A stretch of 64,000 nt of DNA, taken from Psilocybe azurescens (taxonomy: Eukaryota; Basidiomycota; Agaricomycetes; Agaricales; Agrocybaceae). Below the pieces are notes generated by a model, which made no database searches, was not told the DNA's origin, and worked only from the letters and a program-made list of their open reading frames with translations. The stretch is from the NCBI GenBank assembly GCA_023853785.1, contig JAJIRX010000500.1:1017883-1081882 (forward strand), written 5' to 3'. Positions 46,101-57,462 of this stretch are shown piece by piece (within the stretch, counting starts at the first letter, position 1; the number at the start of each line of letters is the position of its first letter). The position numbers were made by a program, and so were the translations under genes.

Positions 46101-47587
46101 TGGTCGGCCCTACGGGCGGCGGCGAGGGAAGCGCGTATAGGTGCGTTTTGCCGAGGGTCGCGTGGCGCGCGGTGATGCAGCGGATCTCATCTGCCCCACG
46201 CACAGAGCCGCTCAGCGTGGGCATTGGCGGCTTTTCAAGCGGCCAGGACCAGGTATTAGGGAACCACAGCTGCGGTATGACGTGCAGCGTCGCCGGGTCG
46301 GGTCCGCGGTTATAGGATGTGATGCGTATGTAGACGTTCTCTGGGTCGTCTTCGTCTTTCGCGTACTAGATAGGGATCAGCGAATCCCAGGTAAGTAGTA
46401 ATGCCGGCGACGACCGTTGTTTGTTAAAGAACACCGGTCTTTGAACATGTATTATGTTTCTTACACTGTTTCTTGTGAAAACAGCAATTAAAAACTGCTG
46501 TCTGTCTTCCAAACGGGTGAAGAACCATAAGAAATGTTCAAATCAGATCCAGTGCCGCTATTTTTGGGCAAACAACGGTCAACGCCAGCAGTGTAACAAG
46601 AGAAACGTACCTCGACGAATACGTCCCAGTAGCGGTCCTCGTCAAACGCGTCGGTATCGAGGATCTCATATTCAGACACGTCCCTCCCGCGACGCTGGTT
46701 CTCTCCACGAGCTCCTCATACGGGTACCGCCTTTGCGGGTACTTGTAGAGGAACTTCATGTACGAGTGGGTCGGGGTGGAGTCAAGGTAGTAGTATAGTT
46801 CCTTGACGTCCTCACCATGGTTTCCTTGATGCCCTGTGACTCCAAAGAGGCGCTCTTTGAGGATGGGGTCTTCACCGTTCCAGAGGGAGATGCCGAAGCA
46901 AAGGCGTTGATGATTGTCCGAGATACCTGCAATGCCGTCTTCGCCCCAGCGATATGCGCGGGATCGGGCGTGGGCGTGCGGGAAGTGGGACCAGGCGTCG
47001 CCATCTGCAGAGTAGTCCTCGCGGACGGTGGCCTAGGGGGTTGGATGTGAGAAATGAGAAATGAGAAAACACGAAGATGAGAAGATGGGTGAGAATGAGA
47101 TTGAGAATAGGGGCGGGGTAAAGTGAAAAGAGGAGCACTCACCCACTGCCTGTCGCTCAAATACGGGCCCCAGCGTTTCCAGTGCTTCTCGCGCTTGTCA
47201 TCTTGCTGCAGACGGTGCTTCTCAGTACCAATGTACTCGTTGCCCAACTTTTTGAGCTAGGCGTTCGCGGTAGGGACGCTGGGGAGGGGGACTCCTGGGT
47301 TGTTCTGGGGTAGACTCGGGGTCGGTAATACCGAGTCCTTCGAGGGCTTTGGTGGTGAGGGTTGTGTCTGGATCTACCACTGGCTTGGGCGAGTCCTTTG
47401 GGGTCGACTTGCGCGGCGGTGGCGGAGTGGGGCTCTGGGCGGGCTTGGGGATGTGGATGGAGAGCGGGGTGGGCGGGTCCGTGCGTTCCTGAGTGGTGCT
47501 GGGGAAGGCGGCTTGGTCAGCAGGGAGCGGACTGGGGGCACCCTTGCCAAAGATGCGCTCCTGAACTTTCCGGGCGGCGCTGGCCAT
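43196..47587 (-). CDS. GH63-like glycoside hydrolase, cytosolic
   Basis: This is a six-hairpin (alpha/alpha)6 glycosidase annotated in fungi as GH63; the exact substrate (alpha-glucosides or glucosylglycerate-type sugars) is unknown. The start at 47587 ([16 protein letters not shown]) lacks a signal peptide and leads into a Pro-rich region of about 80 residues, then [40 protein letters not shown] and [18 protein letters not shown]. The barrel contains [122 protein letters not shown] and [15 protein letters not shown]; acidic residues in GLDN and EVGYWPGD are in active-site positions. The tail ends LGDISPDAL. At least 12 introns. Three frame breaks occur: the AAA at 44654-44656 (one base extra), the GGGG at 45477-45480 (one short) and near 46703 (one short). 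All flanking protein is family-like, so these are probably sequence errors. Confidence 0.84.
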
Positions 47588-49098
47588 GGATGTTGTGGTT
47601 GAACGATGAGAGGGCGTTATCGATGAACGCGACTTATGAGATGGGTGCTCAAAATAGAGATGACATCACCCGGGGGTCATCCATTTTATCTATTATTTTA
47701 TGTGGTAATACTGACGTATACATTTTACACTCTGATCCTCCCGTGTATCATGGCGATGCCATCAAATTTGACTCTCTTCAAAATCTGGACTTGCTGCAGT
47801 CATTCTAGCTCTAACATTGGACAACACAAGAATAAGAAGAGGTATAGATTTAGACAAGGGACCCAGACAGTGATAAATACAACTCCAGTGGTCAGGCCCT
47901 TGGTCATAGCAAAAGCAACACCGTACACTACCGCGTCTAATATTCAACGTTGCAGAGACTGTTAAAAGTCGATCTACTCCTTCTTTCATCTGCCGTCACA
48001 TTCTACTTGTGCTTACATCGAGTTTTGAGTAGTTTATCGAGCCGAACGTTCAACAAATGCATGATTCCACTTGAAGAGAATCCATTCGATCCCCTGTTGA
48101 ATGCAACTCTCAACGCTAACTAAATCCTAGTATAGCTCAACGCGGCCGTGAGGGGATCTCCAGAGCAAGCCATCGCAACGCCCTTGCATTTCTATGATAA
48201 GGGTTTTCATGTCTGCGTGGATATCACCACGGGCGACTCGACTTTACGACGGATCAACTCGACGATGGCTTATCCGAATCGACAAAGATTTAGGAAAACA
48301 TTTGTATAGACTACCAAACTTTCGAATGATGCCCTTGACTCTTAGTATATCCATAGCACTGTTTCCCTTGTAACAGTACTGATTCAACTGCTGAACCGAG
48401 TGGGTATTCTAGCAGCGGCACTGTAGTCTGCGAGCCACCGCACATGGCATCACACATGATGGAAGCAATACGGAATGGACACGCCGTAGAATACACGTCG
48501 AGGTGATGGTCGGCCGTTAATTGTCAAAAAATGGAATTTAAGGCTAGACATTTTTATAAGAACGCCTTCTAATTCCTCACCTGCGCATGGCCAAGCATCG
48601 AAAAAAGACACCATCAAGCCACCGTGAGGGCAATCTATCTCCATTGTCCTCAACACCACAGGTAATAACACGACATGACCCATTCCGACTTGTTATCTGA
48701 TCGATATCGATCTTTAGAAGCCAGATAAATCGTCAGGAGGGAGCCCACTTTCCCAATGCACTTCCCGACACAGTAATATGGCCCCCAAATAAGGAAATAG
48801 AGTGAATTGTCAACATCTGTGCAGAGCAGAATTAGATTGGTTGCCGGGGCGATCCCCCTTACTCGTCTCATCACTCGTGCATAAGTTGTAGACAACCTCA
48901 ACGAGAACAAATACAGGACTCGAGGTATAAAAAGAGATTAGGTATACGCTATCCATCCCATTCATGACCACTTATTCACTTCCCCATATACAGACTCGTC
49001 ATTTTGTTGCTCAAGTTGTTCGCTCTGACAGTCCATCATCACATTGCTGCTCCCTCCACTTTCTACGATCACCGAGAAGGGCGAGGGACGTGGCCCGT

Positions 49099-49142
49099 AC
49101 CGCTCCCCACTTGTGCCTAACCAGGCACGACTGGCGAGCGGT
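49099..49142. repeat. Imperfect 44-bp hairpin
   Basis: The outer arms ACCGCTC and GAGCGGT pair, as do the inner arms GTGCCT and AGGCAC around a 4-nt loop AACC, with a few mismatches between. No terminator or gene context explains it. Confidence 0.55.
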
Positions 49143-49630
49143 AACGGTCTGCCATCGCCATTTATTTTGGCCGGTGAGGCACCTTGCCAAACCGGTCTTC
49201 AGCAAAATAGGTGAGCGTCATGGTGATCGTTATTGATGATTAAATCTAGTGCTAACCTTGGAATCATGAATGCCTCGCTTTTAGGCTCCTGTTCTTATGA
49301 CACCAGATTTCTCGGAAACCATGTACGTGGTCAACAATTGCCCTGTTTCTCTAACAACGATTCTCTGACATCTTGGTAGTTACTAGTTTTTACTCATGTT
49401 CTAAACACTCTCGAGCTTGTCCTCCGTTGGTCCGCCGTCTCCATCCATCGCTCCCCGGTCGTACTCGAAAAGAGTGCTACTGGCAAGTGAGTTGGGCGAG
49501 AAGGATGACGATAATCGGCCGCCGACGGAATCTGCTGCCTTCCTTTGGCAGCAAAGCTCACCAGACGGCGGCGCAACACCGTCGATGAGAATGATAGCAG
49601 TCGCCGCAAGGCTTCGGCTATCAGCCTATC

Positions 49631-49659
49631 TATCGTTCTTCGAATCTCAAAGAACGATA
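49631..49659. repeat. 10-bp perfect inverted repeat
   Basis: TATCGTTCTT and AAGAACGATA pair perfectly across a 9-nt loop. Confidence 0.7.
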
Positions 49660-50679
49660 AAGGCTTGTCAGACTGCCTTTTGAAATTAAAAGCGGTCGAC
49701 AAGTAGGTTTTTTCCTGAGGGAGGGGTACACAGCCGCTGTGCGGATGTGATACTCCTCGTGCTCCCTTGGCGCGGGCCTCGGGCTGAGGCTGAACCGTCT
49801 TGATGCCGCCTTTGGGCTCACGACGGTGCAGCTGACTAAATGCACGTTAACAAAAGCCATTCTCTGTTCTTTACTTTTGGTAAGTTTGTATGTCCTCTCA
49901 TGATCACAATAATCCGTCTAACGAGCTTTTAGATTGTTCACACAGTGCAAAGGTTTGCGACGAGAACCTGTAGTCGTCGTCATCGATATGTATCTATATG
50001 TATCTATATATGACTGTCTGAATTTCGTACCAATGTGCCTTAATGTTGATAAGATTCATCGGTAGTTCCGTGTTATCACCCATCATTTCATAGGAACGAC
50101 GCCCCAACAGCCCCCAGAGATCGCGGATCGCGTTATAAATACAGAGACTGTTAATGATATCAGGCAGCTGATCGTACGCTAGATAGACGAAGCCACAGAG
50201 CCACGGAGATGCATACATGGACCACGGGCTTTGGGAGAGGTTACCCGTTGCCGTTGACAGTAAGTAGCACGACGATGCATCAGGTCCAACTGCATCCTGT
50301 TGAGTCGGATCGTTTGCGAACTTGATGGTGCACGACAACGACAACAGTAGCGTGCCTTTTATTCGGTTTGATACTTACTGCTATTGTTCCATCAGCTCCG
50401 AGTCCCAGTATCAAAAGAACTTGACAATGAAGAATGAACCTGACCTGCAGCACCACTGCGCCACTACGATAATAGTCGATAATCATCGACTGTTCGTTTG
50501 CATGACAGATCACCGGCAGTAGAGTGGTGGATACGCTCGTAGGCTGTGAAGTATGTGCACAGCTGTGGCGCGTATGGCTGAGGGACAAGGATAGGATGTC
50601 ACGGCGGTGAGGGGAGGCCGTCGACAGTGACAGTGCAGAATTTAATCGGCGACGCAGCAGGCGCATGCCAGGGTTGTGG

Positions 50680-50965
50680 ACTATGGGTAGACTAATGTCT
50701 GGCGATCTGCTATCAGTGACTCGGGGCTGGACTTGCACGGGGACGGCGGGAGATGTTTGAGAGGGCTTAGGGATATGGATTGAGAGGAGGGTTGGGCGGT
50801 GCTGGGGAAAGCGGCTTGGGGCGGGCTTGCCGGAGGAGCTTGCGAGCTGCTGGCCATGGGTGTTGAGAGTAAGATTAAGAGAGCGTTATCGAAGAATGCT
50901 GAAAATAGGGATGACATCACGGGATGTCATGTCATTCATTTTACCTAGTAATACGTATGTTATCA
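50680..50965 (-). pseudogene. Degraded duplicate of the GH63 gene's 5' end and promoter
   Basis: Minus-strand sequence starting at about 50857 reads MASSSQAPPASPPQAAFPST, then a Ser/Pro-rich stretch. The GH63 start reads [16 protein letters not shown] with [11 protein letters not shown] soon after. Nucleotide similarity continues upstream of both start codons: GAGAGGGCGTTATCGATGAA at 47610 against AGAGAGCGTTATCGAAGAAT at 50879, and ATAGAGATGACATCACCCGG at 47654 against ATAGGGATGACATCACGGGA at 50905. The catalytic part is absent, so this is a 5' fragment of about 0.25 kb in the same orientation as its source. Confidence 0.68.
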
Positions 50966-51161
50966 CGGTGATTAGAGTACTGGCATCGAGTGCAGACTAC
51001 GGGTAAGGATTGTGATGGACATTGTCAAGTGTACAGTCGTGGCCAAGAATATTGAATGTCAGTGATCAAGTGATATGATCTGGTAAGCGTGGGTAAAGCA
51101 CACACTCCTTTCCCTTTCCATCATCACCGAGTCCATGGCCAGCAGCAGCTAGACAAACACG

Positions 51162-54100
51162 ATGTCCTATCCTGCAAACACGCCCCAGGCTCATGCCCCT
51201 GCCGCTCGTCCCCCTATCCCTATCACCAGCAGCACCATCAGAGCCCGGCCCCTCGCTCCTCCTCTCTCCCCTTCCCCTACCTTATGGGCCTCAACCAGAG
51301 CAAGCCCACCCCCCGACTCCCACCAGCACGAATACAACTAATGCCAACCTACCACCACCACCACCAGGAGCAGGAGGAGCAGCCGCCGTGTCCAAGAGCC
51401 TCGGCCTCTCCGCAGCCGTAGCTACAGGTGGCATCAAGCTCAAGCGCGCATTCGCAGCCAGGCGCAAAAGTCAGAGGCATCTTCGCAGGTCGCAGACAGC
51501 CAGCCCCCTCCACCCCACCACCTCTCTCACTGCCACACAATGCTCATCCTTCACAGGTGCCATTATGTCTTTTTAAATGGTGTTTTATTTGACTAACGTT
51601 TATTGGTTGAATAGGTATCGAGTAAATTATCGCCGACTCCGCCTACGCCTCCTAGCAAAGACACTACTACCACCAGCAGGCACTCTGTGATCCCACTCAG
51701 CCCTGGCATCTCGTCTGCCGTCAACTACATCGCCATGTACGATCAGTCGCCGTCGCCGTCTGCATTCCCATCTCCATCCCTCGAAAAGGAAACTCCCATG
51801 GCACAGCAAAAGGAACCCGTTAAGGAAAAAGAGAACATCAATTCATCTGCATCAGCAGTATCATCAGCAGTAGCAGACAGGGAGAAGGATAAGAACAATG
51901 ATAGGGACAAGGACAAGGACAAGGAAAAGGACAAGCGCGAGATCAAAGAGTCCTGGCGCAAGAGCGACTCGACGAACAGCCACCACACCGTCCGCGCCTA
52001 CCCATCAACCGCAGGCGCCCGCGCGTCCCGCCCTGTATCATGGGCCGAGTCCTTCCAGTCCGCGTACACTATCGTGCAGCATCCCGGTCCCGGGGTGACT
52101 GGTACGAACTCTGGTGCAGGAGCAGGAGCAGGCGCAGGCACCTCGACCTCGACGACTCGACCCCTGAGTGCGCTCATCGCCGATGCTGACTTTGGGATGC
52201 CTGAGGAATCAGAGTCGTCGGATGATGGTGATGGTGATGTTGTAGGTGATGAGGGCGAGAGAGGAGGCGTTTCATACAGAGGTGGCGGCAGCGGCAGCGG
52301 CGGCGACGCAGATGATAAGCATGGAGGTGGAAACGGAGTTGGGGATGAAACACACCACCGTTCCGCACCCTCCGCTTCGTCTCATGAGCGGAGGCAGGAA
52401 GCTTACCTTAAATCCTCAACGGCACCTCCCACCACCACCACCACAGCAACACCCCCGTCCACGCTGCCTCCTTCCGCGTTCGCATTCTCCCCTGCCGCGC
52501 TGTCCACCAAAGCCAAAGCGGAGCACCGACGCTCCATGTCGCTCGACCTCCCCGCGCCGCCTGTGCTCTCACCCGTGTCAGCCCCTGTGTCTGTGTCATC
52601 GTCGTCACCCACACACACGGGAGTGGCATCAGCATCGGCATCTGGAAAGGGCGCTGGGGCTGGGGCTGTCACAGCGGCAGCGGAGCTGCGACAGCGCCTC
52701 GCCTCGCACTCCATTTCCGAGGGCGTACCCGTCGCCGCCTTCTCGCCTCCCCACGCCCACGCCCACGGTCGCACGCAGCAGCAGCAGCCGAGCCCTCTCA
52801 CGCATTCGCAAGGAAGACATGCACAGGCGCAGGGACACGCGCACACGAGCGCGGTGAATATGCACAACGCGCGCATCTTCCCCGCGCTGCCTGCTTCGAA
52901 CGTCTCCCTCGCCCAGCCGGCCCAGCCGGCCCAGTCGCACACTGCTCAGCAGCAACAACAACCATCGCCATCGCAGCTGCGGCGCACGCAGAATGTGAAT
53001 GCCGGCGGACAGGGACAGGGACAGGGGCAGGGACAGCCGCTACAGCCGCTGCGCGCAGGGGCAGGCTCGCACCAGCAGCACCAGCAGCAGGCGTCGAACT
53101 CGTCTTCCGCCTCCGCGTCGGCGTCTTCCTCGTCGTCGTTCTCGTTCTCATCGACGTCGTCTCTGTCGAGTCCCGGGCAGGAAGCGCATGCGCACGCGCA
53201 CGCGCAGCAGCAGCCGCGCACGCCGACGCACCCGACGCCTACTGCTGCAAAACACCCGCCGTCTTCGTATGCGAGCGCACATCCGGTTTCTACTCCCGGT
53301 TCGCCTGTGACGTCGCCTTTGAGCAGCCTGCAATCGCCCCTGCAGCATCAACAGCATCAGCAGCAACATCAGCAGCAGCAGCAGCAACAACTACACCAGC
53401 AGCAGCAGCAGGGCAGCACCCACCCCAGCCCCGCGCGCAGACGACGTCCATAAGCGGGCTCGGGCCCGCCGCTGCCGGGCTGGCAAAGCGCGCGGTGGAG
53501 AACTTTAACCTCAAGATGGGCATGGGGCGCAAGTGGGCGATGGGCATCGGCTCGGGTGCCGGTGCTGGTTCAGATGGGTGTGGGAATTCTGGCAGCGAGC
53601 GCGAGCGGGATAGGGGCTTTGAAGGAGGCGGAGGCGGAGGCGGAGGAGGGGCACGGCATCGGGCTACTCGAGCAGCTCGAGCAGCGCGGGCCCGTCGTCG
53701 TTCGTCAAGTCCAAGTCGGCGTCCAACGCCACTGCCAATGCGAGGGGGGTATGGAGAGGGCCATGGGCATGGGTATGGGTTGGTGCGCACGGGTTCGGGG
53801 TCGAGTGCTGGTGGACACGGGCACGGGCACGGACAGGGGCATGCGCACGGTGCGATGCTTTCAGGCCACCCCGGCCAAGGCCAGGGCCATCGCGGAGCGG
53901 GCAGCGTGTCGAGCACGAGCTCGTCGCACGACGGGGTTCATAGTCATAGCGGTGGTGGCGGCGGGTTGTATCAGCCGCAAGAGGGCGTTGTGCTGGGCCG
54001 CAAGCTGCGCGGTGCGCTGGTGGGCGGGGGCGTGGGTGGCGGCAGGGGTCCAAGAGGATTGGTGTTTAAGCGAGATTTGGCGGGGTGTGTTAAGGATACA

Positions 54101-57100
54101 GGAGTGTGGGTTGGGAAGGGGGTGGTGGTGGTGCTAAAGAGGGAATGGGGACGGGGATACGCGATGCGGGGGATGATAAGAGGATAGAAGCGGTGGGGCA
54201 AGGGAAAGACAGCGAACGAGAGAAAGCGAGAAGGCTGGTGAGGGAGCTGGAGGAGCGCAGGAGGCTGCCCGCGCTTGTCGTGCGGTGTGCGCAGCATTTG
54301 CTGCTGTGGGGCGTACAGGAGGAGGGGCTTTTCCGGTGCGTTTTCTTTCGAGGATTTTTTTATGAGGGTATATGGATTCTGATGATGCTGATGATGATGA
54401 TTGCAGAGTTAGCGGGATGCCCCAGCATGTGACCAAGTTGCGCGCAGAGTTCGATGCAGGTGGGTATATGGTTTCAATCCTTCTCTTTTATAAGTAAACA
54501 CCTCTGTCGCTTTTGCCCTTTTATTGCCATCGTCATTGCTTCTGCATGATGAATAACGGTGTTCTGGGCATGCTCTGGAGTCTGGATTCGATATATGTCG
54601 TTATTTTTATTCCTCTTCTTCTCCACATTATTTCTCATCATCAGCGTCGTTGTCATCGACTCTGCTGCGACCGTGCTCTGATTGCTGACGACACTCGGGT
54701 TTTAACAGGCTGTGATTACGACATGACGGAGTGCACGCCGGGCGACCTGGACCCGCACGCCGTCGCGTCGGTCTTCAAGGCTTATTTGCGTGAACGTGCG
54801 TATATACCGCCGCTCTTTTTCCTTTTCCCTCTCGAACTGATGAAATCTTTTCTGCATGGAATGAAACAGTACCTGAGCCGATCCTCACGCAAAAGCTGCA
54901 ACCACACTTTGACGCTGCAGTCAGCAAAGAGACGAGCCTCAACACCAGCGCCGCGGCGGCGGCGTCTGCAGCATCAGCATCAGCATCAGCATCCGCATCC
55001 GCATCCGCATCCGGCTCCTCGCACCCCGCACGGATGTCCATCATCGCAGGCCGCGGTCTGCCCTCCAGCCCCAAGAGCGGGATGGCCAAGCCCACGCCTC
55101 TGCACATGAACATGTCGCACCCGCTCCCGCTCTCCCTGCGCAAGCCGCCGTCCCTCTCCACGCTCGCCACGCCGTCCTTCACCGGCATCCCGCCGCCGTC
55201 CGCCGCGCTCGTCGCCGCCATCCGCGGGCTCATCGCGCTGCTGCCGCAGGAGAACAGGGACATCCTGCGCACGGTGGTGGATCTGATCAGGGCGACGGCG
55301 GCGCGGAGCAAGGAGACGAAGATGCCGCTGAGCAATTTGATGCTGGTGTTTTGCCCGAGTTTGGGGATGACGCCGCCGTTGATGAAGGTGCTGTGCGAGG
55401 CGGAGGGAATTTGGGGGATGAGAAGGAGAAGGAAAAGGAGCGGGAAGAAGAGGATGACGATGATGACGATGATGTTATGAATATCAGGAGACTGACTGTC
55501 GTTCCTGCCGCCGCCGTCACCGCAAATGCCAGTACTAATGCTAATGTTAATGCCAATACCGACACCGACGACGACGTGCCCCCGCCCACACCGTCCAAAG
55601 ACAACACCAACATCAACACACACGACGACGCGCAAAGCACGACCACGGCGGACACTGAGAGCCTCGTCTCGCAGCGGAGCGGACGAGCGTCAGCAGCCTC
55701 GGACTACCACGCGTCTGCGGAGGCGGAGGGAGAAGATGATGAGCCCGAGTCGTTGTCGCTGTCGTCGTCGGTAGTGTCGTCTTTGCTGGAGGGTGCGCAG
55801 GCGCAGGGACAAGGACAGGATCAGGATCAGGGAAGGAAGCCGCTGAGCACGACGCCGTCGGTGCGCAATCGGCGGCGGCGGCAGGTCGTCTCGCCCGTCA
55901 GCGCGCGCGAGCGTGCATCGGAGGTGCCGACGATATCGACGGTGTATCTGTCCATGTCGAGTCAGAAGAGCTCTGTGTCGTCGTTGTGCGAGGAGGAAGA
56001 GGAGGGATTTGAAGACGACGAAGACGATGATGAGGACGGGGAAGTGGACAATCGCAATCGCAATAACAATTCGCCGCCACCGCCACTGCTGTCCGCCTCG
56101 GCGGAGTCGATCACGACGCGGACCTCGTCGTCTGGCAACCCGTCGTTCTCGCAGCTCGAGTCGGCGGTGGGCTTGATGGAGAAGGGTACGGATGAGCATG
56201 GGCATGGGCAGGCGCCTGAGATCGCGGAGACGATGTCGCTTGAGCGGGGGCTGATTAGCAGCAGCAACAGCGGTAGTCCTGGTATCGCAGCTGCCGCCAC
56301 CGCCAATCCCAACACCGCTACCACCACCGTAAATAAAAGTACCGTCAAACCTATCCAGTTGCCCTCTTCCGAAACGCAAGCGCAAGCGCACTCGCCGTAC
56401 CACCACTTCCCGCCGCCTCCATCGCCCTCGTCTATACCTGCAACGACAACGACGACGAAGAGCAAAAGCAAGCGGCGCTCTATCCCTTTGTTATCGCTCC
56501 CAAACTTCTCGCCGTCGATCGCACCGCTCTCGCTCTTCCCGAATGTGTCCCCAGCGGGGTCATCGGCGGGGTCACCGTCGCCGCGGAGCGCAGGGTTCGG
56601 GTCTGGGGTGGGTGAACAGCAGCAGGAGAGGACGCTGAGCAGATCGAAGAAGCCCTCGCTGAAGCTGTTGTTCTCGAAGTCGTCGTTGACGAGTATGAAG
56701 GATAAGGATGGGAAAGGGACGTCGTCGTCGTCGTTCATCTCGGGTCCGATTCCTCCGATGCAGGCGCCAGCACAAGTACAAGGCCAGCAGCAGCAGCCGT
56801 ACCCCGCTGCGATGTTCGCCGCGTATAGGCACTCTCCGCTGTCTGCGAGCGACTCGTCGGTGTCGACGCCGCTGTCGGCTGTCACGGCGCCGCAGTCGAG
56901 TTTGAGGAGCACGAGTGGGAGTGGGAGTGGTAGTGCAAGTGGGACGACGCTGCTCCCACCGATGTTGGATACGCCGATTGAGGGCGGGACGTTGGGGCTT
57001 GATTATGGGATGGAGGATGCGAGTGCGAGTGCGAGTGCGGTGAAGGCGGGTGAGGAGAGTGGGAAGGAGACGGGCGAGGAGAAGGCGAAGGACGGTGCAG

Positions 57101-57462
57101 CGTCAGCTGCGACCGCAACCACGACAACGCAGAGTGATGCTCAGACTGAGCCGCCTCTGAGGCCCGCGCAGAGACGGCCGGTCATTGGACGAGGCACGCG
57201 GCGGTCGGCGCCGGCGCAAAACTCCTCTGCCTCTGCGTCCGCCTCTGCCTCCACGACACATCAACATCAACTGCATCACCTTAGATCTCAGGCATCGAGT
57301 TCTAATCTGTCGGTGTCGTCCACTGCGTCGTCGCACCATCTGAGTCTGTTTGAGGATGACGAGGAGGATATGGAGGATTGGACGCAGAGCGTGTTGTTGG
57401 CTGCGGATGTGGATGGGAATTGGGCGATTCAGAAGCCTTCCGCTGCGTTGCCATCGTCATGA
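51162..57462 (+). CDS. Large RhoGAP-domain protein with low-complexity flanks
   Basis: RhoGAPs switch off Rho-family GTPases and so control polarity and wall synthesis. The start at 51162 (MSYPANTPQAHAPAAR) is a choice. The N-terminal half is low complexity: IKLKRAFAARRK (51434-51470), Ser/Pro, a D/K run (51890-51945), His/Gln and a Q tract (53347-53411). The RhoGAP domain spans about 53960-55420: RKLRGALVGGGVGGGRGPRG, LVFKRDLAGCVKDTGVWV, LPALVVRCAQHLLLWGVQEE, then GLFRVSG with the arginine finger (54325-54415), DLDPHAVASVFKAYLRE, LPEPILTQKLQPHFDAAV, LPQENRDILRTVVDLIRA and MPLSNLMLVFCPSLGM. An Ala/Ser insert of about 100 residues (54940-55200) splits the domain. The acidic, Ser-rich C-terminus ends EDMEDWTQSVLLAADVDGNW. 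Frame breaks sit at homopolymers 51466-51469, 53423-53426, 53648-53651, 53744-53749, 54118-54122 and 55413-55417. The GLVFKRDL block is reminiscent of Sac7/Bag7-type proteins, but this is tentative. Confidence 0.8.
53347..53411 (+). repeat. CAG/CAA/CAT tract coding poly-Q/H
   Basis: This trinucleotide-rich tract lies in frame within the RhoGAP gene and encodes glutamine runs broken by histidine. Such tracts vary in length between strains. Confidence 0.8.

Larger units (their letters stand above)
47588..50679. other. 3.1-kb gene-free region
   Basis: This region holds the GH63 promoter and then no supported gene. Scattered frames of 60-116 codons (for example 49394-49702, 49994-50344, both minus) lack features. 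The two hairpins listed below lie inside. Because the right end carries a degraded copy of the GH63 5' end, part of this interval may be duplicated or inserted DNA. Confidence 0.4.
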
